Shown in pieces: positions 1 through 5,564 of a DNA stretch of 8,361 bases. This DNA is from Pseudolabrys sp. GTDB taxonomy: Bacteria; Pseudomonadota; Alphaproteobacteria; Rhizobiales; Xanthobacteraceae. The notes under the pieces were generated by a model, which was given only the letters and a program-made list of their open reading frames with translations, did not search any database and was not told the origin of the DNA. The stretch is from assembly GCA_019246455.1 (NCBI GenBank), contig JAFAQJ010000069.1, positions 1 to 8,361 on the forward strand. The letters are read 5' to 3'. Numbering within the stretch: the stretch's first letter is position 1; each line of letters starts with the position of its first letter. The position numbers and the translations under genes are program-made.

Positions 1-652
1 GCTGCGCAGCGTGCTCGGTCAGCGCACCGGGCGCGAGCGCCCGCCTTACGATCCCTACACGTCGGCACGCGAGCCGGTGAGGCCTGCGACCGAGAAGGTC
101 GTGGCGTTACCGCGCACCCCGGAGAGCAAACAGCCGCCGGTGATCGACACAGAAGCAAAACCGGTCGAGCGCTGGAAGGGCATCGCGTCACCGGGTTCGC
201 CGGTCGCGGCCGGGCTCGATGCGGTGGCGAATGCCGATCCCGAATTCGACGCGCAGCATTTCGTGACCGGCGCGCGTGCCGCTTACGAAATGATCGTGAT
301 GGCGTTTGCCGAAGGCGACCGCCGCACGCTCAACAATCTGCTGTCGCGCGAGGTCTATGACGGGTTCAATCAAGCGATCACTGATCGCGAGAAGGTTGGC
401 AAGAAAGTCGAAACGCGGTTCGTCTCGATCGACTCGTCCGACATCACGGCCGTCGAATTGCGCAGCCGCACCGCGCATGTGACGGTGCGCTTTGTCTCGA
501 AGCTCGTCTCAGCGACGCGCGACAAGGACGGCAATGTCGTCGAGGGCAATCCCGAAGCACTGACCGACGTTACCGACGTGTGGACTTTCGCGCGAGATCT
601 CTCGTCGCGCGATCCGAACTGGAAGCTGGTCGCAACGGAAGCCGGGCACTGA
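1..652 (+). CDS. Tim44-like (TimA-type) domain protein, 5' end cut off by the window
   Basis: The reading frame is open from the first complete codon (base 2), so the GTG at 11 is almost certainly internal. The residues before and after it (LRSVLGQRTGRERPP) match the stretch that follows the N-terminal membrane helix in alphaproteobacterial Tim44-like proteins; that helix would lie upstream of the window. Visible are 216 residues: a Pro/Arg/Lys-rich, probably disordered linker of about 60 residues, then a compact alpha/beta domain beginning near FDAQHFVTGARAAYEMIV and ending with WKLVATEAGH. This fits the Tim44 C-terminal domain family, related to the inner-membrane anchor of the mitochondrial import motor. 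The bacterial proteins are membrane-anchored and their role is poorly defined; envelope or translocase-associated work is inferred only from homology. The gene lies 4 bases before mltA on the same strand, so the two are probably cotranscribed. The family call is firm, the function is not. Confidence 0.85.
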   Translation, partial: LRSVLGQRTGRERPPYDPYTSAREPVRPATEKVVALPRTPESKQPPVIDTEAKPVERWKGIASPGSPVAAGLDAVANADPEFDAQHFVTGARAAYEMIVMAFAEGDRRTLNNLLSREVYDGFNQAITDREKVGKKVETRFVSIDSSDITAVELRSRTAHVTVRFVSKLVSATRDKDGNVVEGNPEALTDVTDVWTFARDLSSRDPNWKLVATEAGH

Positions 653-656
653 CGGC

Positions 657-2006
657 ATGTTATCGCGACGTCAGCGAGGGGCGGCTGGACGCGCTGTGCC
701 GAAAATCGGGGCGGCTGTTGCCGCTCTCCTGCTGGCGACGCCGGCACTGACCGAGCCGGTCAAACTGCGCAACGCCTCGGTCGAAAAGATTTCTTTCGGC
801 GCACTCGACGGCTGGACCAACGACGATCTGGTGGCCGCCTACGCCTCCTTCACCAACAGCTGCAAAGCGATCCTGCAAGGCACCAAGGCGATGCGGCACG
901 GCAGACCGATTTATGCCGGGCTGTTCGAAGTCTGTTTGCGCGCGTCGTCGTCCGGCAAGCTCGACAATGAGCACGCGCGCAAATTCTTCGAAAGCAATTT
1001 CCAGCCGGTGAAGGTGACGCCGTTCGCGGACCCCGAAGGGCCGTTCTTCACCGGCTACTACGAAACCGAATTCGACGGCTCGCGCTTCCCGAGCGACGTC
1101 TACAACGTGCCGATCTACGCCAAGCCCTCGAACCTGGTGATGCCGACCAATCCGAAGGCACGGCCGGGACGGCGGCTCGGCCGCAAGAAGGTCGTGCCGT
1201 ATTACAGCCGCAACGAGATCGAGGATGGCATCCTCGCCGGTCGCGGACTTGAAATCTGCTGGGTGAAAAATCCGGTCGACGCGTTCTTCGCGCAAATTCA
1301 GGGATCGAGCCGCGTCAAGCTGGATACCGGGGAAACCATTCGTCTCAACTACGACGCTCACAACGGCATGAATTATGTGCCAGTCGGCAAATTCCTGATC
1401 CAGCGCGGCATCGTTTCGAAAGAAGAGATGTCGATGGATAAAATCCGCGAGTTCATGGAAAAGAACCCGGAGGAAGGCAAGGAGCTACGCCGCAAAAATC
1501 AGTCGTTCGTGTTTTTCCGCGAGGTAAGGCTCGCCGATCACGAGGAAGGCATTGGCGCGCAGGGCATCCCGCTCAGCGCCGGCCGCTCGATCGCGGTCGA
1601 CAAGAACATCCACACCTACGGTACGCCGGTGTGGATCGAGGGCGAATTTCCGATCGATAGTGAAAAGCCCGAGACGCGCTTCCGCCATTTGCTGATCGCG
1701 CAAGACACCGGCTCGGCGATTATCGGGCCGGCGCGTGCCGACATTTATTTCGGCGCCGGCGAGGAGGTCGGCCACGCCGCCGGACGCATGAAGCAGCATG
1801 GCAAGTTCGTGATGTTGGTGCCGCGCACCGTGGCGATTGCAGGCGACGTCAAGGAAGTGCCTCTCCCAAAGATACGGCCGCTCGAAGCACCCGAACGGCC
1901 TGCGGATGAGAAATCCGAGACGGCAACGAAGACGCCTGATGTCGTCGCTGACGCGGTCGACCATTTGGCGGTGCCGTTGCCGAAACCGCGCAAGCCCGGC
2001 ACATGA
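657..2006 (+). CDS. mltA: MltA-type murein lytic transglycosylase
   Basis: This 449-residue protein should cleave the MurNAc-GlcNAc bond of peptidoglycan, leaving 1,6-anhydro-MurNAc ends, and act in the periplasm for wall turnover. Residues 1-32 form a signal peptide (Arg-rich start, hydrophobic run AAVAALLLATPA). There is no lipobox cysteine, so unlike E. coli MltA it is probably not a lipoprotein. MltA-fold landmarks are GPFFTGYYETEFDGS (128-142), FFAQIQGSSRVKLDTGETIRL (within 210-230) and the double-psi barrel (3D) region QDTGSAIIGPARADIYFG (349-366). D350 and D362 are the conserved acidic residues; the one in DIYFG is the likely catalytic acid. The tail after about 395 is Pro/Lys/Glu-rich and low in complexity. 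The ATG at 657 is 4 bases after the upstream stop and has no good Shine-Dalgarno, suggesting translational coupling. The only nearby alternative, GTG at 696, would leave a weaker signal peptide. The stop overlaps the next start. Confidence 0.93.
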   Translation: MLSRRQRGAAGRAVPKIGAAVAALLLATPALTEPVKLRNASVEKISFGALDGWTNDDLVAAYASFTNSCKAILQGTKAMRHGRPIYAGLFEVCLRASSSGKLDNEHARKFFESNFQPVKVTPFADPEGPFFTGYYETEFDGSRFPSDVYNVPIYAKPSNLVMPTNPKARPGRRLGRKKVVPYYSRNEIEDGILAGRGLEICWVKNPVDAFFAQIQGSSRVKLDTGETIRLNYDAHNGMNYVPVGKFLIQRGIVSKEEMSMDKIREFMEKNPEEGKELRRKNQSFVFFREVRLADHEEGIGAQGIPLSAGRSIAVDKNIHTYGTPVWIEGEFPIDSEKPETRFRHLLIAQDTGSAIIGPARADIYFGAGEEVGHAAGRMKQHGKFVMLVPRTVAIAGDVKEVPLPKIRPLEAPERPADEKSETATKTPDVVADAVDHLAVPLPKPRKPGT

Positions 2007-2521
2007 GCTCGCGCGACCGCAAGCGCGGCCTCCGCGAGGACGAGCGCGAGTTGTGGTCGCATATCATCAAGAAAATCGAGCCGCTGCGCGCGCGGCCTTT
2101 GCCGTCCGGCGAGGAGGCCGCGGAAGACGCGCCGCCACCACGGCGCGGAAAGACGTCAACGATTGTGCCGGTGCGCGAGCCTAAACCGGCGCGGCAAGAA
2201 CCGGCGCTGACGCCGCTCAACCGCCGCGAAAAGCAACGGGTTTCGCGCGGCAAGGCGGACATCGACGCGCGGCTCGATCTGCACGGCTACACGCAGGCGG
2301 AAGCCCACGCAGCGTTACTGCGCTTTCTGCGCCGCGCCAGCGACGATGGCGCCAAGCTCGTTCTGGTGATCACCGGCAAAAGCGGCGTGTTGCGCCAGCA
2401 AGTACCACACTGGCTCGGCCTGCCAGAATTTCGCGTGCTGGTGATCGGGTTCGACGCCGCGGGCGTGCGCCACGGCGGCGAGGGCGCGCTCTATGTGCGG
2501 GTGCGGCGCGCTAGAGGATAA
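2003..2521 (+). CDS. Smr-domain protein (MutS2 C-terminal type), putative nuclease
   Basis: This 172-residue cytoplasmic protein has a charged, Pro/Arg-rich N-terminal half (1-85, probably disordered apart from a short helix, [15 protein letters not shown]) and a C-terminal Smr domain (about 88-170). Smr signatures visible are LDLHG (91-95), TGKSG (124-128), VPHWL (134-138) and HGGEGALYV (157-165). Stand-alone Smr proteins and the Smr domain of MutS2 are reported to nick or bind nucleic acids; the substrate of this one cannot be read from the sequence. The usual form as I remember it has a GKG motif followed by a longer loop before GVL; here GKS runs straight into GVLRQQVP, so that loop is short or missing. 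ATG at 2003 shares the sequence ATGA with the mltA stop, a typical coupled start. The last 11 bases overlap the 3' end of the convergent hslU. Confidence 0.88.
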   Translation: MSSRDRKRGLREDERELWSHIIKKIEPLRARPLPSGEEAAEDAPPPRRGKTSTIVPVREPKPARQEPALTPLNRREKQRVSRGKADIDARLDLHGYTQAEAHAALLRFLRRASDDGAKLVLVITGKSGVLRQQVPHWLGLPEFRVLVIGFDAAGVRHGGEGALYVRVRRARG

Positions 2522-3821
2522 ACCGGCTCAGGTCGGCGTTTTTCGCCAGATCGCCTATGTTCTTTTTCACGAAGTCGGCGTCGACCGTGACTTTCTGGCC
2601 GCCGAGATCCGAGGCGCGGAACGACACGTCATCGAGTACCCGCTCCATCACCGTCTGCAAGCGCCGCGCCCCGATATTCTCGATCGCGGAATTCACCGCG
2701 ACCGCGATGTCGGCGAGTGCGTCGATGGCGTCGTCGCTGAACTCGAGATCGAGGCCTTCGGTCTTCATCAGCGCGACATATTGCTTGATCAGCGAGGCCT
2801 CGGGCTCGGTCAGGATGCGGCGGAAATCGTCGCGGCTGAGCGCCTTCAATTCCACGCGGATCGGCAGGCGGCCCTGCAATTCGGGCAGCAAATCTGAGGG
2901 CTTGGCGATGTGGAAGGCGCCAGAGGCGATGAACAAAATGTGGTCGGTCTTCACCGGACCGTGCTTGGTGTTGACGGTGGTGCCTTCGATCAGCGGCAGA
3001 AGATCGCGCTGCACGCCTTCGCGCGACACATCGGCGCCGTAGCGGCCTTCGCGTGCCGTGATCTTGTCGATCTCGTCAAGGAACACGATGCCGTTCTGCT
3101 CGACTGAGCGGATCGACTCCTGCGTGATCTGCTCTTCGTCGAGCAGTTTGTCGCTTTCCTCGTTGATCAGGATTGGATGTGAATCCTTCACAGTGACGCG
3201 GCGCGTCTTGGTGCGGCCGGCGCCAAGCTTGCCGAAAATATCCCCGATCGAGACCGCGCCCATCTGCGCCCCCGGCATGCCGGGAATCTCGAACATCGGC
3301 AGGCCGCCGCCAGTCTGCACTTCGATCTCGATTTCCTTGTCGTCGAGCTCGCCGGCCCGCAGCTTCTTGCGGAAGCTTTCCTTGGTGGCGGGCGAGGCAC
3401 CGGGGCCGACTAGCGCGTTGAGCACTCGGTCTTCCGCGGCTTTCTCGGCGCGGGTGCGCACGTCCTTGCGTTTTTGTTCGCGGGTGAGCGCGATGCCGAT
3501 CTCGACGAGGTCGCGCACGATCTGCTCGACATCGCGGCCGACATAACCGACCTCGGTAAATTTCGTCGCCTCGACCTTAAGGAACGGCGCACCGGCGAGC
3601 TTGGCCAGGCGGCGCGAAATCTCGGTTTTACCAACGCCGGTCGGCCCGATCATTAGGATATTTTTCGGCAGCACTTCCTCGCGCAACCGGTCGTCGAGCT
3701 GCAGCCGCCGCCAGCGATTGCGCAGCGCAATCGCGACCGCGCGTTTGGCGTCGCCTTGGCCGACGATGTAGCGATCGAGCTCGGATACGATTTCGCGGGG
3801 AGAGAAAGAAAAGTCGGACAA
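2511..3821 (-). CDS. hslU: HslU (ClpY) ATPase subunit of the HslVU protease
   Basis: This 436-residue AAA+ unfoldase forms hexameric rings that recognise, unfold and feed proteins into the HslV peptidase in the cytoplasm. Visible are the N-terminal [16 protein letters not shown] motif, Walker A GPTGVGKT (59-66), pore loop GYVG (92-95), a charged then Gly-rich I domain (about 110-235), Walker B IVFLDE with LDEID at 248-252, the arginine-finger region LQGRLPI (R318), sensor-2 IGARRL (383-388) and the C-terminal LSRFIL tail that inserts into HslV. Length and motifs are complete for the family. The start is TTG (3821-3819): the in-frame codon 12 bases upstream of it is the hslV stop TAG, there is no ATG or GTG between, and the next Met is residue 57, inside the domain. 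The gene begins 9 bases after the hslV stop, so translation is probably coupled. Only a weak AGTAGAG purine stretch (3835-3829) precedes the start. Confidence 0.97.
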   Translation of the reverse strand: MSDFSFSPREIVSELDRYIVGQGDAKRAVAIALRNRWRRLQLDDRLREEVLPKNILMIGPTGVGKTEISRRLAKLAGAPFLKVEATKFTEVGYVGRDVEQIVRDLVEIGIALTREQKRKDVRTRAEKAAEDRVLNALVGPGASPATKESFRKKLRAGELDDKEIEIEVQTGGGLPMFEIPGMPGAQMGAVSIGDIFGKLGAGRTKTRRVTVKDSHPILINEESDKLLDEEQITQESIRSVEQNGIVFLDEIDKITAREGRYGADVSREGVQRDLLPLIEGTTVNTKHGPVKTDHILFIASGAFHIAKPSDLLPELQGRLPIRVELKALSRDDFRRILTEPEASLIKQYVALMKTEGLDLEFSDDAIDALADIAVAVNSAIENIGARRLQTVMERVLDDVSFRASDLGGQKVTVDADFVKKNIGDLAKNADLSRFIL

Positions 3822-3830
3822 CGCGGTACT

Positions 3831-4385
3831 CTACTTTGTCTTTAGCGTTTCGACGGTGACGTTTCGGTTAGTGTAAACGCAGATGTCGGCGGCGATGTCG
3901 AGTGACTTGCGCACGATTTCCTCAGCGCTGAGTGGCCCATCCATTAACGCGCGCGCTGCGGCGAGGGCGTAATTGCCGCCCGAGCCGATGCCGGCGACGC
4001 CGGCTTCGGGTTCGAGCACGTCGCCCGTGCCAGTGAGGACGAGCGACACTTGCGCGTCGGCAACAATCATCATGGCTTCGAGCCGGCGCAGATATCGGTC
4101 GGTGCGCCAGTCCTTGGCAAGCTCGACGGCGGCGCGCGTGAGCTGCCCCGGATATTGCTCGAGCTTGCCTTCGAGCCGCTCGAACAAAGTGAAGGCGTCG
4201 GCGGTCGCGCCGGCGAAGCCGCCGATCACGTCACCTTTGCCGAGTTTGCGCACCTTCTTGGCGTTGGCCTTGATGATGGTCTGGCCGATCGAGACCTGAC
4301 CGTCTCCCCCGATCGCGACAATGCCGCCCTTGCGGACGGTGAGAATGGTGGTGCCGTGCCAAAGGTCAGGGGAGGAATGCTGCAT
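3831..4385 (-). CDS. hslV: HslV (ClpQ) threonine peptidase of the HslVU protease
   Basis: This is the proteolytic subunit, proteasome beta-like, forming two stacked hexamers capped by HslU. The 184-residue product carries an 11-residue propeptide ([11 protein letters not shown]). Removal would expose T12, the N-terminal nucleophile, in the sequence [12 protein letters not shown]28 in GGDGQVS corresponds to mature Asp17 and K44 in AKKVRKL to mature Lys33, so the Thr/Asp/Lys catalytic set is complete. Other family blocks are [36 protein letters not shown] and [17 protein letters not shown]. coli HslV has only Met before the Thr; longer propeptides ending in HG are familiar in alphaproteobacteria. 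ATG at 4385 is the only plausible start, since no ATG, GTG or TTG lies nearby in frame upstream. It lacks a Shine-Dalgarno sequence, and a promoter-like pair lies immediately upstream. It is divergent from the TRAP genes and followed after 9 bases by hslU. Confidence 0.97.
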   Translation of the reverse strand: MQHSSPDLWHGTTILTVRKGGIVAIGGDGQVSIGQTIIKANAKKVRKLGKGDVIGGFAGATADAFTLFERLEGKLEQYPGQLTRAAVELAKDWRTDRYLRRLEAMMIVADAQVSLVLTGTGDVLEPEAGVAGIGSGGNYALAAARALMDGPLSAEEIVRKSLDIAADICVYTNRNVTVETLKTK

Positions 4386-4395
4386 ATGGTTCGAG

Positions 4396-4423
4396 ATGTA
4401 GGCAGGGGTGTGGCGTGAATCAA
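4396..4423 (-). promoter_or_regulatory. Possible hslVU promoter
   Basis: On the minus strand, TTGATT (4423-4418) and CTACAT (4401-4396) are separated by 16 bases. They resemble a -35 box and an alphaproteobacterial -10 box of the CTATAT kind. Reading the second box as CCTACAT, it also comes within one base of the alphaproteobacterial RpoH -10 pattern, which would suit a heat-shock protease, but the -35 side fits RpoH poorly. A start about 7 bases downstream of the -10 would fall only a few bases before the hslV ATG. This is inferred from pattern matching by eye; similar boxes arise by chance. Confidence 0.3.
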
Positions 4424-4464
4424 TTGCCGCATCGTCGCGGGCTAGACGGTCGCGACGTCCTCAT

Positions 4465-4477
4465 GTCATCATATGAC
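4465..4477. repeat. Short inverted repeat, possible operator
   Basis: GTCAT and ATGAC flank a CAT centre (GTCATCATATGAC), giving perfect 5-base arms with a 3-base spacer. The site lies 45 bases before the dctP start, in the most AT-rich part of the divergent region. TRAP cassettes are often controlled by local regulators of GntR, LysR or similar type, and a dimeric regulator could use such a site. No regulator gene is present in the window, and arms this short can occur by chance. Confidence 0.25.
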
Positions 4478-4510
4478 TGACACTCGGCCAATACATAAGG
4501 TGCCGGGCCA

Positions 4511-4516
4511 GGGAGG
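4511..4516 (+). promoter_or_regulatory. Ribosome binding site of the TRAP binding-protein gene
   Basis: GGGAGG, within AGGGAGGA, lies 6 bases before the ATG at 4523. It is the strongest Shine-Dalgarno sequence in the window and it settles the start. Strong initiation fits a periplasmic binding protein, which is usually made in excess over the membrane subunits. Confidence 0.65.
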
Positions 4517-4522
4517 ACGACC

Positions 4523-5554
4523 ATGAGCCAAAAGACCATCAACCGCCGTTCGATTCTGAAAAGTGCCGCCGCGCTGCCACTGAGCGCGATCGCCGCGCCC
4601 GCCATCATCGGGACTGCCAAAGCGGCGCCGATGAAGATGCGTCTGTCCACGTCGCTGCCGGACGACGCGAAATATTCCAACGGACGCGTCACCTACGACA
4701 ATCTCGTCAAACACCTCAAGGCCGATGGGCTATCCGAGCAGATCGAGATCGCGTTTTTCCCGTCCAACCAACTCGGCCAGGAAATCGACGTCATCAACTC
4801 AGTCAAGCTCGGCGTGATCGACATGATGGTCTCGGGCTCGTCGATTTCCGCCAATCTCGTGCCGCTCGTCGGCGCGTTCGACCTCGGATACATGTTCGAT
4901 AGTTTTCCGCAGCAGACCAAGGCATTTGACGCGGGCGCCGCGAAACCGGTTGAAGAAGCCCTGCTCAAGGGCGCCAATATTCGCATCATTTCATGGGCCT
5001 ACAATTTCGGCTCGCGCAGCGTGCTTGCGCGAAAGGAAGTCAAGGAGCCGGCTGATCTCGCCGGCGTGAAAATTCGCACTTTGCCCAATCCGATCATCAC
5101 CGAATGTCTGCGCCTGATGGGCGCGGCGGCGACGCCGCTCGCGTTCGGTGAAATCTATACGGCGTTGCAGGCCGGCGTGCTCGACGGCGTCGAACACGAT
5201 CCGCCGACCATTCTTGCTTCAAAGTTCTACGAGACTTCAAAGTTCTACGCACTGACGCAGCACAACTTCTCGCCGCTCGCCGTCTATTTCAGCGAAGCGA
5301 CATTCAAGCGAATGGAACCGGGGCTGCGGGACAAGTTCCTGGCAGTCGCCCAGAAGGCTGCGGCCGATACGCGCACTCATGGCCTCGCCGTCGAAAAGGA
5401 AGCGCTTGGCGTGCTGAAAGAGAAGGGTGTCAGCATCAACGAGTGCAACAAAGCCGAATTCCGCAAACGTGTGGCGGTGCAGACCGAGAACTTCATCAAG
5501 CAGCATCCTGACTCCAAGGGCTTCATCGAGAACATCAAGTCGACGACCGCCTGA
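4523..5554 (+). CDS. dctP: TRAP transporter substrate-binding protein, DctP type, Tat signal
   Basis: This 343-residue extracytoplasmic receptor should capture a small organic anion in the periplasm and deliver it to the DctQM membrane protein encoded next. The N-terminus has a twin-arginine signal: NRRSILK (7-13), a hydrophobic stretch (14-30) and a likely cleavage site after AKA (32-34), suggesting folded export by Tat. DctP-family marks include SNQLG (81-85), the helix-strand block LAGVKIRTLPNPI (179-191) and GEIYTALQAGVLDGVEH (209-225). R185 sits where the family has its carboxylate-binding arginine, so a carboxylate ligand is likely. The exact substrate (dicarboxylate, keto acid, sugar acid or other) cannot be told. 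Residues around 232-243 contain a duplicated SKFY from an 18-base tandem repeat. The start is fixed by a strong ribosome binding site. The gene is divergent from hslV and followed after 10 bases by the fused membrane component. The symbol denotes the family, not a proven C4-dicarboxylate role. Confidence 0.93.
   Translation: MSQKTINRRSILKSAAALPLSAIAAPAIIGTAKAAPMKMRLSTSLPDDAKYSNGRVTYDNLVKHLKADGLSEQIEIAFFPSNQLGQEIDVINSVKLGVIDMMVSGSSISANLVPLVGAFDLGYMFDSFPQQTKAFDAGAAKPVEEALLKGANIRIISWAYNFGSRSVLARKEVKEPADLAGVKIRTLPNPIITECLRLMGAAATPLAFGEIYTALQAGVLDGVEHDPPTILASKFYETSKFYALTQHNFSPLAVYFSEATFKRMEPGLRDKFLAVAQKAAADTRTHGLAVEKEALGVLKEKGVSINECNKAEFRKRVAVQTENFIKQHPDSKGFIENIKSTTA
5217..5249 (+). repeat. 18-base-period direct repeat inside dctP
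   Basis: CTTCAAAGTTCTACG occurs at 5217-5231 and again at 5235-5249. The spacing is 18 bases (six codons), in frame, giving SKFYETSKFY in the protein. The two copies are identical over 15 bases. Confidence 0.8.
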
Positions 5555-5557
5555 AGG
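5553..5557 (+). promoter_or_regulatory. Ribosome binding site supporting the TTG start of dctQM
   Basis: GAAGG overlaps the dctP stop codon and lies 7 bases before the TTG at 5565. It decides the start of the next gene and implies translational coupling with dctP. Confidence 0.5.
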
Positions 5558-5564
5558 TACGCTC

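Larger units (their letters stand above)
4386..4522. promoter_or_regulatory. Divergent hslV / dctP intergenic region
   Basis: These 137 bases separate the start codons of hslV (minus) and the TRAP binding-protein gene (plus) and must hold both promoters. They are visibly more AT-rich near 4461-4500 than the flanking genes. I see the promoter-like boxes for hslV, an inverted repeat at 4465-4477 and a strong ribosome binding site at 4511-4516. I could not identify a convincing -35/-10 pair for the TRAP genes. No CIRCE-type heat-shock operator is present. Confidence 0.6.

Noticed and set aside
2493..2897. 134-residue open frame on the plus strand opposite hslU
   Set aside because: It lies wholly or almost wholly antisense to a complete, highly conserved gene, has skewed composition typical of a shadow frame in GC-rich DNA, and shows no recognisable motif or ribosome binding site.
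4386..4522. CIRCE heat-shock operator before hslV
   Set aside because: The TTAGCACTC-N9-GAGTGCTAA pattern is absent; the only inverted repeat here is the unrelated short GTCAT/ATGAC site.
4420..4692. 90-residue minus-strand open frame covering the dctP start and the intergenic region
   Set aside because: Most of it is antisense to the dctP signal peptide region; the hydrophobic look comes from the complementary Ala-rich codons. No start signal or family match is visible.
5427..5564. Upstream extension of the dctQM reading frame
   Set aside because: It overlaps dctP in a different frame, encodes a polar Ser/Arg-rich stretch unlike DctQ proteins, and a TTG with a Shine-Dalgarno sequence at 5565 explains the start.
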